The translations under genes were made by a program, and so were the position numbers. The notes below the pieces were generated by a model that was not told the origin of the DNA, searched no databases, and was given only the letters and a program-made list of their open reading frames with translations. This document shows, one piece after another, positions 8,580 through 19,427 of a DNA stretch of 64,000 nt. Numbering within the stretch: position 1 is the stretch's first letter; each line of letters starts with the position of its first letter. Origin of the DNA: Palaemon carinicauda (lineage: Eukaryota; Arthropoda; Malacostraca; Decapoda; Palaemonidae); contig NC_090746.1 in assembly GCF_036898095.1 (NCBI RefSeq), positions 55,495,852 to 55,559,851 on the forward strand, written 5' to 3'.

Positions 8580-10875
8580 GAGTATCCTTCTGGATAAGAG
8601 AGGCAGCCATCCCCTTAATCAACTCCTCCGGAAACAGACACTTGGAGAGAGGAGCAAACAGCAACTCTGACTTCTGGCAAGGAGTGATACCAGCAGATAA
8701 GAAGGAGCACAGATGTTCTCTCTTCTTGAGGACTCCTGATACATAAGAAGCCGCAAGTTCACCAGACCCATCCCGAATTGCCTTGTCCATGCTAGACATG
8801 ATCAGCATGGCTGAGTCCTTATCTGAAGGGGAAGTCTTCCTGCTTAAGGCTCCCAAACACCAATCGAGGAAGTTGAATATCTCGAAGGCACGAAAGACTC
8901 CCTTCAACATATGGTCAAGATCTGAAAAGGACCAGCAGATCTTCGAACGTCTCATAGCCAACCTTCGGGGAGAGTCAACCAGACTTGAGAAGTCGGCCTG
9001 GGCAGAGGCAGGAACCCCCAAGCCAGGTTCCTCTCCCGTGGCATACCAGACGCTCGACTTAGAAGCCAGCTTGGGAGGAGGAAACACAAAAGAGGTCCTT
9101 CCCAGTTGCTTCTTGGAATGCAACCAGTCCCCCATAACCCTCAAAGCTCTCCTAGATGATCTGGCGAGAACAAGCTTGGTGAAGGCAGGCGCAGCAGACT
9201 GCATGCCCAGAGCAAACTCGGAGGGAGGAGAACGAGGGGTTGCAGACACAAAGTGTTCAGGATACAGATCCCTGAACAAAGCAAGGACTTTGCGAAAGTC
9301 TAAGGAGGGTGGCGAAGACTTGTGTCCTTCAACATCAGAGTGAGGATCATCCAGATGAGCAGCTTCATCATCCGATACATCATCATCCGAAAGTTGAGTT
9401 GTGAGAGGCAAAGGCAGAGCAGCAAGCTGAACGGCTGAATCCTGCAGAACGGGTGCATGCGTACCTGCGGATCCATCATCATGCCTCTGCTGGACAGTCT
9501 GCGAGCTGGCAACAACAAAAGCAGAGGGCTGGTGTGTGGGAGGGTCTGCAGTGGGCTGAGGAGCATGCGGTATGGTATGCAGAGCATGCTGTAAGGTATG
9601 CGGCTCATGCTGCATGGTATGCGGAGCATGCTGTAAGGTCTGCAGAGCATGCTGCATGGGCTGAGGAGAATGCCGCATAGTGCTGGAACCCGGCAACTCC
9701 TGATGCGGCAGCTCACGCATGTTAGCAGATGGTGCAGCAAGAACATGCGTCTGGCAGTGAGGACTGCGCATCGGTGGAGGAGCTCTCACAGGTGGGGTGT
9801 GGGAGCAGGCAGCCGCAGTATCTGCTGAGCGCACAACCTCTGAGGGTTGTAGGTTAACAGGAGAGGTGTTAACCTTCTCGGCATGATACTCCTGCATAAA
9901 AGCCGCAAGCTGAGACTGCATAGTCTGCAGCATGGACCACTTAGGGTCTACTGTGGTTGGAGCAACAACAGCCGGAGCAGAGGCCTGTTGAGGGACCACT
10001 CTACCTCTCTTGGGAGGTGTGCAGTCATCAGATGACTGCGGCGAGTCCGAACTGACCCAGTGGCTACACCTGGGCCGTTGGACTAGCTCGGAAGGGACCT
10101 TACGTTTGAGCGGTCGTGAGACCTTGGTCCACCGTTTCCTCCTGGAAACCTCTTCCACAGACGAGGAATGTAAGGGCTCATTCGTCTGTAAGTGGATGGG
10201 ACGATCCTTAGCAGATACATCCGCAACCACTGAGGATACATCTGTGCGCCGATCAAGGCCTGCCGAACCCTTTGGTCCTTCGACATTGCTTCTCCCCTGG
10301 GCTTGGGAGCTTGCAAGAGGTCCCGGACTGGGAGGACGACTGGCACGCACAGATGTACCCTCATGCGCAACACTGACACTGACACTATGCACATCACTAG
10401 CACTAACACTTCCCACTGCACTCTTCGCTTTCAGCTCTCTGACATCTGCCAAGAGCTGATTGCGGTCACTAACCAACGACTCCACCTTCTCACCGAGAGC
10501 CTGAATGGCACGCAACATATCAGCCATACCAGGCTGAGCACTCATAGCAGGTTCGGGAGTCACCACCACAGGGGAAGGAAAAGGTTGAGGGGCATGGGGA
10601 GAGGAAAAATCCACAGAGCGAGAAGAACTCCTCCTATCTCTCTCCTTCTCTAACCTACGTGCATATCTGAGGAATTCATTAAAATCGAATTCCGAAAGCC
10701 CAGCACATTCCCCACATCGATCTTCCAATTGACAGGATTTTCCCCTACAATTGGAACATACGGTGTGAGGATCTATAGAGGCCTTCGGAAGACGCCTAGT
10801 ACAAGTCCTAACACTACACTGCCTGTATTTAGGAACTTGGGAATGGACAGACATCTTGAATTTAGAGGTAGTCAA
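8377..10875 (-). CDS. Gag-like ORF1 of DIRS element 1b
   Basis: This is an 832-residue structural (nucleoprotein-like) protein. The N-terminus has an ordered Cys/His motif: C20-x4-C25, then H37-x2-C40-x2-C43-x4-C48-x5-C54-x2-C57. The same spacing from the His onward recurs in family 4, so it is probably a zinc finger. A Ser/Pro-rich linker follows, with a short tandem repeat of QHAxxT-type units (near 9560-9670), and then a conserved C-terminal half including LFPEELI. The tail is basic and rich in RGxxSRGG-like residues, which may take the place of CCHC knuckles in binding nucleic acid. M8 at 10854 is an alternative start. The stop is a TGA after which the same frame remains open into the recombinase ORF. 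The RT ORF overlaps its last 203 nt in the +1 frame. Confidence 0.85.
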   Translation of the reverse strand: MTTSKFKMSVHSQVPKYRQCSVRTCTRRLPKASIDPHTVCSNCRGKSCQLEDRCGECAGLSEFDFNEFLRYARRLEKERDRRSSSRSVDFSSPHAPQPFPSPVVVTPEPAMSAQPGMADMLRAIQALGEKVESLVSDRNQLLADVRELKAKSAVGSVSASDVHSVSVSVAHEGTSVRASRPPSPGPLASSQAQGRSNVEGPKGSAGLDRRTDVSSVVADVSAKDRPIHLQTNEPLHSSSVEEVSRRKRWTKVSRPLKRKVPSELVQRPRCSHWVSSDSPQSSDDCTPPKRGRVVPQQASAPAVVAPTTVDPKWSMLQTMQSQLAAFMQEYHAEKVNTSPVNLQPSEVVRSADTAAACSHTPPVRAPPPMRSPHCQTHVLAAPSANMRELPHQELPGSSTMRHSPQPMQHALQTLQHAPHTMQHEPHTLQHALHTIPHAPQPTADPPTHQPSAFVVASSQTVQQRHDDGSAGTHAPVLQDSAVQLAALPLPLTTQLSDDDVSDDEAAHLDDPHSDVEGHKSSPPSLDFRKVLALFRDLYPEHFVSATPRSPPSEFALGMQSAAPAFTKLVLARSSRRALRVMGDWLHSKKQLGRTSFVFPPPKLASKSSVWYATGEEPGLGVPASAQADFSSLVDSPRRLAMRRSKICWSFSDLDHMLKGVFRAFEIFNFLDWCLGALSRKTSPSDKDSAMLIMSSMDKAIRDGSGELAASYVSGVLKKREHLCSFLSAGITPCQKSELLFAPLSKCLFPEELIKGMAASLIQKDTHDFMASSARKAKTLPSVPRPFRPTAVDTPASRFIPPFRGRTSSRGGTRADSHRGKSKKGSKSAKGKF

Positions 10876-11068
10876 GGGGGAATTCCAAAATTAAGCAAAG
10901 ATCGTTAACCAATGAATCAAATTAATTCCAAAAGCTTGCTAAGCTAAGGATAAAGCTTCCTGAACAGCGAAGGCTAAACTTCAGAGCAAATACATCACCA
11001 AATCGTGAACAAAAGACTCCAAAATCAACAGCGTATCCATGTAGGTCTTGCCGGCGGCACGACAGAGG

Positions 11069-11222
11069 AAAAATTGAGGTCTTGTTGACAAGAAGTACTT
11101 GAGTACCTGACCACAGATGGCGCTGTTGAGCACACCCCCACCTGGATAGCGATCGCTGGCGTATCCCGACCGTAGATTTCTGTCGGGCAACGGAGTTGAC
11201 AGCTACATGATCATCGGGTAAG
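11069..11222. repeat. Inverted terminal repeat, right (5') arm of 1b
   Basis: This is the reverse complement of 4727-4880. It sits about 190 bp upstream of the gag start, so copy 1b has a far shorter leader than 1a or 1c. Promoter activity for the genomic RNA is expected in or near this arm by analogy with DIRS-1. Confidence 0.9.
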
Positions 11223-11295
11223 ATTAATATTGAAAAAATGTCATACTTTTTGTGTATACAGTATACTGTTGCACCGTATACATTATATACAGTTA

Positions 11296-14046
11296 CAGTA
11301 ATACCTCACAACACAAAATTAATTGGTCCATAATGGCTTTTGTAACGTAATGTTTTCGTCTTGTTAGTCGCCTTTTACATGTAAATAGCCTAATTCGTTC
11401 CAGACCCTACAAAACCAACACATTAAATGATTATAAAAAAGGATACACACCACTAAACAGTACTAAATGTATGACAAGTACTGTATTTGGATCATTCAAT
11501 AATAAATTAACCATTGGTAACCTGTAAAATAAGTGTATAATTAGAGCAAATAGTAAAATTACAGTAACAAAAATATGGAACCTTACCTTTGGAGTGAGTC
11601 GATGTCCGAGAGCAAAGTGTGGGGCGGTAGAGGCGGATGACAAATGGGGGAAAACATTAACAAGTGGCAGAAAACGTAAACTCTTAACTTTACAAAACAG
11701 ATTTATAAATGACAGAAAACATTAACACTTAATTTTAGGAAGAACATTTACAAATGACAGGAAATATTAACATTTAACTTTACGATAAACCTAACTTTTT
11801 TTGCCTTTAGATTTTATGTTTTTATTTTTACTTTACGTTTTGTAATTTCTAAATTTAATTACACTATGTATTTTCTTCATCACTGCCACTTTTCTTTCGT
11901 TTTTTATCTGGCGCTTGGTCTGCTTCTACTGAAGGCCGTTTTTTTTTCTTTTTAAATAATCATCCAAAGAAGCTTGTTTCTGCCTGCTTCTTAAAATTTT
12001 CCTGAAATAACTCAGGCAAACTTCATTAGAGTACTCAAGCGCACGACCTGTGAGAATTTTTTCTGAGAGTCTCTTTTCTACAAGAGCCACCATTTTAAAG
12101 TAGCCATCTAGACCCTCCTTGATTTCTACCATTGTCAGTGGATCATCCTCCTCCCCCACTGTACTCTTCCTGAACAACGTTCACTCGCATGGCCTCCAAA
12201 CTCCTTCAGGTCATCCATTGTAAGTTCCTCTTGGTGCTCCTTGATAAGCTCATCAGTGTCGGCCTCATCAACTTCCAGACCCATGGACTTCCCGAGTGTA
12301 ACAATCTCGGTAACTTCAGATTGAGCAACAGGTTCAAGATCCTCAAATTTCCGGAATCAGCTTCAGCTTGGTCTGCGTGGAAGCCCTTGAAATCTTGTAC
12401 AGAGGCAACATCAGGTCAAAGCTTCTCCCAGGCAGAGTTCAAGGTGCGCCTGGAAACCTACTGCCAAGCTTGATCGATGATTTTGAGGCATATGACAATA
12501 TTAAAATGCTCCTTCCAAAATTGACGAAGGGTGAGGTTTGTGCTCTCAATGATTGCGAAACATCTCTTGAAAAGATATTTCAAATAAAGCTTCTTAAAAT
12601 TTGAAATCACTTGCTGGTGATGGGAGAGGGGTGGTGTTCGGTGGAAGATAGAGAACTTTGATGAAGGAATATTCTGCTCTGATATCTTCCTCATGGGCAG
12701 GAGGGTAAGCAGGGGCATTGTACAGCACCAGCAGGCATTTCATAGGGAGGGGCTTCTCTTCCAAATACTTTTTCACAATCCAGCCGAAACAAACATTTAT
12801 CCACTCAATGAACAATTGTCTCGTTACCCAGGCTTTTCCATTAGCCCTCCACAACACATGAAGATTTTCCTTAGTGACTTTGTGTGTCTTGAAGGCTCGA
12901 GGAATATCGGAGTGTTACACCAGCAGGGGTTTCACCTTTCAGACCCCACTGGCATTTGCACAGAGTGCAAGGGTAAGCCTGTCCTGCATAGGCTTATGCC
13001 CGGGCAGCCTCTTTTTCTTCTGCCGTGATGTACGTTCGACGAGGCATTTTTTTTTTCCAAACAAAGCCCAGCCTCGTCACAATTGAAAACTTGCTGGGGA
13101 CTGTAACCTTCCCGAACAGTCAACTCGTCAAACGTCTTAATAAAGGCTTTGGCCGCTTCCGTGTCTGAGCTTGCAGCCTCCCCATGACGCACAACCGAAT
13201 GAATACCAGAGCGTCTCTTAAATTTTTCAAACCACCCACAAGAAGCCTTGAACTCTGGGGGTGCCTGCTTCGATGTTCCTTCTCCTGTGTCGGCTTCGGA
13301 CTGAGCATGCACGAGATCACCGAAAATAGCACTGGCTTTCTGGCAGATTATCGCTTCGGTGATAGTGTCTCTAGCTATTTCTTTGTCCTTTATCCAGATA
13401 AGTGGCAGTATCTCTATCTCATCGTGGACGTGGCTCCTCTTGCTGGAGAAAACAGTCACGCCCTTAGAAGGTGTTCCTGGTTTGATAGCTTCCTTCTGCT
13501 TCAGGATTGTTCCTATCATAGACGGTTTTCAGCCATATTCCTTCGCGATCACACTTAACTGCATGCCAGCCTCATATTTCTTGATTATTTCCATCTTCAT
13601 CTCTATGGAAAGCATCATCCTTTTCTCTCCCTTGACATCAGCGACTTTCTTGGGACCCATGGCTAATAATGTAACGTAATATCACACACGATACAGTACA
13701 ATTGTTACGAAAGTGAAATCACAAACACTAAGTCATTATGTACGATACTGCAGCCGGAACGAAAAGACATAGGAACGCCAGTGCGTAGATGCATGATGAG
13801 ATACTGTACAGTAGATGCTGACCAATAGGAGAGCAGGATAATCAATGGGAGCGTGGGAGGATGGTAGCGGGTTTACGGGCTGGCGTCATGGAATTTTAAA
13901 AGCTCGAACACGGTCGAGCTTTCGCACCATATCTCCTTTCGTTTTCCGAAACATTTTTCGTGATGCGAGTCGTAAAATTCTTCGCATCTCGTTTCGCAGA
14001 GTGAAAATTTCGTAAGCAGATTCTTTCGTATCGAGAGGTCCCACTG
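11296..14046 (-). mobile_element. Tigger (pogo/Tc1-mariner) DNA transposon, dead
   Basis: The element is bounded by TA dinucleotides on both sides (11294-11295 and 14047-14048), the standard target duplication of this superfamily. The outer ends begin CAGTAATACCTC on the left and CAGTGGGACCTC on the right arm read inwards, with further weak similarity inside. It contains a broken transposase on the minus strand. It lies 55 bp right of DIRS copy 1b, in a host intron. Confidence 0.88.
11926..13660 (-). pseudogene. Tigger-type DDE transposase, frameshifted
   Basis: The start is at 13660 (MGPKKVADVKGEKRM), with the psq-like N-terminal DNA-binding block (MEIIKKYEAGMQLS, AKEYG). A CENPB/HTH-like second part follows in the 13519-12932 frame. 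The first catalytic Asp sits in FNCDEAGL. The second DDE position, normally an Asp in a LLxDNAP motif, reads LYNAP here, so the Asp has become Tyr. The C-terminus ends near LDDYLKRKKNG. The blocks lie in different frames with stops between them, so no transposase can be made. A homologue elsewhere could still mobilise the element. Confidence 0.85.
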
Positions 14047-14228
14047 TATTCATAAATCACTATTATCATACTCAAAGAATAAATAAAAAACATTATAGAT
14101 TTTTTTCTCTTTAAATATGTAATAGCATTCATGATTATCTGGCCTTAGTATGATGTAAAATAATTAATTGACATCACTGGATGACTATGAAAAAGCTATA
14201 GAAATCAACATGTCGGTACTAAAGCCTA

Positions 14229-15007
14229 GGTATACCTCGACTTATGTCGTTTCGAGTTAAGTCACTTTCAAATTTACGTCGGTTATCAAAAATAATACAT
14301 GGAAAAATAAAAATCCAGTTTTGAGTCATTCTGTTTGACTTTCTGTCTGTCCACCACAAGTATCAAAGTCATAATATTACTGGAATACCGTTAAAAGAAC
14401 ACAAAATATGTTACTTTACTATAAATAATAATTAAAGGATATAAAATCACATTAAAATACCTATATTTAACGTAAACATTCGCTTAATTAACATAAATCC
14501 TTGCGAAGGAACTATGAAAACAGCTGTGACAGTTTTTATTAGCTTAACTGACGTTTTCTATGCTAGTTCAACTATAAACTATGTATTGTACAATAAATAA
14601 GAATAAAAGTATATAAAATCATATGAAAATACATTTTTGTATGTTATTTTCTTAATGTCAAGTGCAACTTAACAATCAACAACTACTTTTTTTTATTTAT
14701 GGTTGTGATCAGCTGATCTTGAGAGTATCGCAAATAACAAAGAATTATTTTTTAGCTTATTCAATAAAAATACATCAGCACCAATTTGTAATAGAATGTC
14801 ATAGTTTTCATACATTTCGTTTATAGCTATTATTATAAGTTATCATTTGAATAATAAAGAATTATTTTTTAGATTATTCAATAGAATTACATCAGCACCA
14901 ATTTGTAATAGAATATCATAGTCTTCATACATTTCATTTATAGCCAAAGTTATATGAATATGTGTTTATACAGTTTGTTTATAGCCATTATTATTAGTTA
15001 TCATAAG

Positions 15008-15077
<70 letters not shown>

Positions 15078-16049
15078 AACAGATTTAACAGAAATCTGTT
15101 TCCTTAGAAAGTGCCAGGTAAATACTACGCAAAATAAAAACTTTTACTTTGCATAAATCTATGTTTGATCGTAGACAGGGATTAAAACACCATTCAATTT
15201 TATCAGCTGACTTGTGGCTGTAGCTGACAGCATAACATATATGTACTTGAAGATTTCTACAATAATCCTAGTTTTCAATGTTATCTGAACCTTGTTTAGT
15301 AGTTTTTGTACTTTTCTATTATCATACAAGATGTATTTTAACAAGCAATTAGCAATTTTTTATTTTGGTTTTGTGTCGGCTGTTTTCAAGGTCACGACGG
15401 TATCATGATTATGTTCAAATATAGTTAAGTTTATTGTTGATATGATTTAGCCACATATCATGTAATCCTTGAAAATGAGGAACACTGTTCAACGAACTCT
15501 CGACCAGTTTATTGAAATGCGCATCGACCAACAACAAAATATGAATCAGTTGTTGGCGCTGATGATCCGCAGCCATCTACATAGGCTATGTGATGTAAAG
15601 AAAGATATTGAATGTAAATATTAATAAATGTAACATCTAAGTTTTTTATTTTGTAACATCTAAATAATTATAACTTAATTTGTTATTTAACCTTACAAAA
15701 TCCTTCTATTTAATACTATCTTAGAGCAAACCACATTCACAAATAAACAGCCCGTGATGTACTGTAAACATGCTAAATTGAAAATATCTACCTTTACAAG
15801 TATAGATTACTTTTTTAGTACTAAATTAAAATCTAAAATCTACTTGTTTGTAAGCTTAAATAGATTTTTATTAGCCATATATTATTCTAATTGCATTTAG
15901 AAAATAAAATACAGAACTGGGAATTTTTTTTTTGGAGTTTAGCCTAGTGACAAGTAAATTCATAGAGACAAGTAAATTTAACTTACGTCATTTTTCAACT
16001 TGTCGCCTCTCCTGGAATCAATTACTGATGTAAGGTGAGGTATACCTGT
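14229..16049 (+). mobile_element. Internally deleted Tigger-like element
   Basis: The outer ends, read inwards, share aggtatacctc, followed by weaker similarity (acttatgtcg against ccttacatca). A TA is present outside each end. The interior is AT-rich and holds a transposase tail on the plus strand: around 15475-15580 RTLDQF is followed, after a one-base frame change, by DDPQPST and a stop, a C-terminal ending typical of Tigger proteins. No other transposase part survives. A (CT)n microsatellite sits inside. Confidence 0.55.
15007..15077. repeat. (CT)n microsatellite
   Basis: An essentially uninterrupted run of about 35 CT dinucleotides lies inside the degraded Tigger-like element. Long CT runs of this kind are common in decapod genomes. 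Confidence 0.95.
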
Positions 16050-16146
16050 ACAGTACTGTACTTGGAAGCCATTTTACTATGAAAACTATGCAATGATATA
16101 AAACGGATTTTGAGCAAAGCGAAAAATCTATTTTTGGGTGATATGG

Positions 16147-16438
16147 CCATGTCGTCCTGATGGAAGGTTCCTTTAGGCAGCTTTCTAAGGGATATTTGGC
16201 AACAGTGATACTCCCAGAGAATTAACCACAGGTTTCCAGAATTCTAACTCCTGGCGCGAGTATCCTTAATGTAACTTTAAAGGATATCGCATAATATCAG
16301 GGGACGTATTTCTTGATACGACACATGGCAATCTTCAGCCCGAATAGATTTTACGCTTTGAGGGGGAAGAGTGGCGAGTGAAGGGGAGCCGTTATCAAGG
16401 TTACCCGGTGGATCCCCTCCCAGTACTACTATGGCGTA
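16147..16438. repeat. Inverted terminal repeat, left arm of 3b
   Basis: It pairs with 30572-30865. Shared landmarks include ggaaggttcctttaggcagc and ggttacccggtggatcccct. Scattered substitutions and small indels separate the arms, consistent with an older insertion than 3a. Confidence 0.85.
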
Positions 16439-16926
16439 ACTATTCCTTATTGCATTTAAGCATGGATAGCCGCAGATAGAGTAGTTTCGGGTGGGGTCTT
16501 TCGTTACATAGTTGTATACCCCTTTTTGAAAGAAAGGAGGGTCCATCAGGACAACATGGCCATATCACCCAAAGTGCCTTTACTTTGAATGAGTTCCTTA
16601 TATGGTCTCCTAGACCTTTATATATGACATTATGTTATTTGTCATATCCACTAAGCTTAGAACTAGCTTAGGGCTTTCTGCCCCCTGCAGGGAAAGTGTC
16701 GACTTCGACTATAAGGATTCAAAGTTTGTATCTCCATAGAGACGGACGGTAAATCTCAGAGATTACCTTTTCCATCCCTTGGAAATCTGTACTCTGATTT
16801 CAAGTTGGGCCCTTCTAAGATTTAATTAAAACTCTAGTATGTTTTATTCGTCTGTTACTGAGATAGCAGCAATAAGACACAAAACGGATTTTGAGCGAAG
16901 CGAAAAATCTATTTTTGGGTGAGATG

Positions 16927-17254
16927 GCCATGTCGTCCTGATGAAAGTTCCTATAGGGTAGCTTCCTAGGGTATATTACAACTACGGCGATATTCCCAGA
17001 GAATTTACCTTAAGGTACCAGAATTCTAACTCCTGGAGCGAATATCCCTCCTGAAAGGGATATCGCGACATATCAGAGGACGTATTCTTGACACGCCACA
17101 TGGCAATCTGCATCCTGGACCGAGATTTCGTCTCGTAGGAGGCGATTGGCAAGAAACGAATTCGGGAAAGAAAAAGGGGGAGCCGCTCCCAAGGCTCCCT
17201 AACATCCGATTCGTATGCGTGCCTGGCGCCAATCCTGGCGCCATCTGTATTCCT
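16927..17254. repeat. Inverted terminal repeat, left (3') arm of 3a
   Basis: It pairs with 25161-25488 over 328 bp. I count about seven substitutions by eye (for example gatgaaag versus gatggaag). The low divergence points to a fairly recent insertion. Confidence 0.88.
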
Positions 17255-17329
17255 TGTAGCGTACACGAGGTGCTACAGATACTGTATGTAGGGAGGGGTC
17301 CTACAGCCCTTTCTTAGAAAGGCAAGGGC

Positions 17330-17425
17330 GGGTCCATCAGGACGACATGGCCATCTCACCCAAAAATAGATTTTTCGCTTCGCTCAAAATCCGTTTTTTG
17401 GGCTCAAGCCATGTCGTCCTGATGG
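17330..17425. repeat. Internal complementary region (ICR) of 3a
   Basis: The left half reverse-complements the left extremity (cccaaaaatagatttttcgc ...ccg). The right half (ttttttgggctcaagccatg) reverse-complements the right extremity. Fused together they give the expected circle junction sequence, as in families 1 and 2. Confidence 0.85.
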
Positions 17426-18288
17426 AAGTATACCAGAGCATTACTGTATCTGTGGATTCTCAGAACGTGCCGTACTCCCCGGATGTAATTTTTCCCGGTC
17501 GACTAGACCTAGAGACCTAAGATGTTACCGTTATACATCTTTTCAACTAACTATAAACCATGTTAGAGCTTCCTGCCCCCTACAGGGAAGAGTCCTACTA
17601 GGCTCTGGAAAAGTCTCGAAGAGTACATATACCTATGTATGAATACCAGGCAAGCTAATATAGTGGTCTCGCCCTATATTAAGTAAAGCATAGTTTGTAA
17701 AGAATCACTGCGTCAATATGAAATATCGACCAATTCTCCGCACAATACTTGTATTGGACAAAGGTTTTATATTCGCATAGGAGGAAAACCAATGCAACAT
17801 AGCTTGCATAAAGGAACAATTCTATTAGAATTATCCCAGATAAGGTACATAGGATGAATGCTCAATTATACCAATAAATTGACACAGGTGAAGGAGACGC
17901 AAGGTTCTCAAGAACCAGTTTATTGACAGGCAATAAATAGACAGGTTAACCACAATTATATATATATATATATACATAAGAAGAGGATAACCCAAAGCTT
18001 TAAGCATAAGTATGATAGTAAACAGAACTTGTTTGTCTGAAAGAAAAAACATTAAATGCCACTCTTAAGATACCGAGGTATCAAAGTCATAAAAGTCTGT
18101 ATTACAAATCAATGACATTAGCGTTAGAAACGCTCGGCACACATGTCTGCACTTATGCTAAGTTCACCTTCGGAAATGGAACAGTCTACATGGGCAACAC
18201 AGTGCCCTCACTTAGTTTGTAGTACAGTATGTAACTACACACTCACCCTGGAATTAATCGTCCCAATTAAGACCACTGTTCCTCGCAG
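17426..18288. other. 3' untranslated stretch of element 3a
   Basis: About 860 bp lies between the ICR and the recombinase stop. It holds a short (TA)n run near 17957-17975 and an AT-rich segment. I see no gene in it. Confidence 0.6.
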
Positions 18289-18290
18289 AG

Positions 18291-19408
18291 TTAAACAGTA
18301 GGGTTAACACCGCGACCCACTGCTACCACAGATCTCTTTAGTTCCTCTACTTGCTTCGCATAGTGGCGAAAGAACACTCTGGAAGACTTCCAGACAGTGT
18401 ATGAACGGAGATGTTCAAAATCCATACAATTAAAGAAATTTAAGGATGAGGCAACTTTCCTCGGATCGTGACCTGCGGGTGTACTGTCAGGATCCGCTCT
18501 GCGAATAAAATATGTGATTTTCGCTCCGAGTTGATTCAGAGATAAATTTGAGCCTGATGTTTCTCCCCTGAATAGTTGATCACCCTTGAAGTCTGAAGTT
18601 CTATGAAGATAGACCTTTAGGCATTCTACTGGACATAGAGATGCATCTTCTTTCAGAGGGCAGATTCTCCAGGGACCCCACCTGTTGGTGGGTAACTCAT
18701 TCTTGGCGAGAAACGTAGGATCCGGAAACAGGTTCAGATGCCCCCCATCCAGGAACTGAACACGACCTGCCTCTCTCGAGAGGGCTACAATCTCACTAAC
18801 CCTGGCCCCGGACGCGAGTGCAAATAGGAAAATAACTTTTTGTGTCAAATCCTTTAACGCACACTCTTCATTGCTCAACAGAGAAGCGAAATGAAGAACT
18901 TGTCTAAAGACCATGAAATGGGCTTTGGAGGTGCTGAAGGTCTGAGCTTAGCGCAGGCTTTCGGGACTTTATTAAAGATCTCGTTACCTAGGTCGACCTG
19001 GAAGGCATATAGAATGGGTCTTGTCAAAGCAGACTTACACGCTGAAATCGTGTTAGCTGCCAATCCTTGACCATGGAGGTGGAGAAGAAAGATAAGCAGA
19101 AGTCTGTCAAGATCTCCTGCGGATTCTTCGCCTTGACAAAAGGCCACCCATTTTCTCCAAGATGACTCATATTGCCTTCAAGTAGATTTGCACTTATATT
19201 CCTCAAGGAAGTCTATGCTGGCTTTCGAAATCCCGAAACGCTTTCTCACCGTTAGGGAGAGAAAATCATGAGCTGCAGGGTCCGGGTTTTCTGTAATAAA
19301 GCGCAGACAGTTGACTTCTGGACTCGCTGGGTCAGAACTGGATCTGGTAGCGGTACAAACTTCAGCTACAGTTCCAATGCCAGGGGGAACCACACGCTGT
19401 TCGGCCAC
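18291..19408 (-). pseudogene. Tyrosine recombinase of 3a, frameshifted
   Basis: Three fragments in different frames cover the recombinase. The N-terminal part lies near 19178-19408, the core-binding part near 18875-19147, and the catalytic domain at 18914-18291. The last fragment contains GARVSEI (first Arg), WKSSRVFFRHYAK (Trp, His and nucleophile Tyr) and the usual C-terminal tail. The box expected to read HxxR appears as HDPRKVASS, so the second Arg is kept. The block similarity is to family 2. At least two frame changes make it non-functional as read. Confidence 0.75.
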
Positions 19409-19427
19409 TTGTGGGCCGCTATTGCCG

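Larger units (their letters stand above)
4690..11240 (-). mobile_element. DIRS-like element 1b, complete and open
   Basis: This is a complete YR retrotransposon of about 6.55 kb. It has 154-bp inverted terminal repeats, an ICR next to the left (3') repeat, and three long overlapping minus-strand ORFs: gag 10875-8377, RT-RNase H-MT 8579-6318, and YR running to 5419. The terminal repeats are identical as far as I can compare by eye and no ORF is broken, so the insertion is young and may be competent. No LTR, protease or DDE integrase is present, which separates it from Gypsy or retroviral elements. The flanks read aaaaaatg on both sides, which fits insertion at a short shared core rather than a target duplication. 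Confidence 0.92.

Noticed and set aside
8783..9343. Plus-strand open frame of 186 codons antisense to gag in 1b
   Set aside because: It is a shadow of the gag frame on the other strand, with no homology.
4690..11240. Element 1b as an LTR retrotransposon or endogenous retrovirus
   Set aside because: No direct LTRs, no protease, no DDE integrase, no envelope. It has inverted repeats, an ICR and a tyrosine recombinase.
11926..13660. Tigger transposase as a domesticated host gene
   Set aside because: Several frame changes, stops and loss of a catalytic Asp, inside an element with intact TA duplication.
14420..15000. AT-rich repeats near 14.7-15.0 kb as a separate element
   Set aside because: A short internal duplication (aataaagaattattttttag twice) is visible but no ends or coding parts were found; treated as interior of the deleted Tigger-like element.
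17026..17266. Open frames in the terminal repeats of 3a (also at 25113-25433)
   Set aside because: They occur because both arms carry the same sequence; no known domain and no place in the element's gene order.
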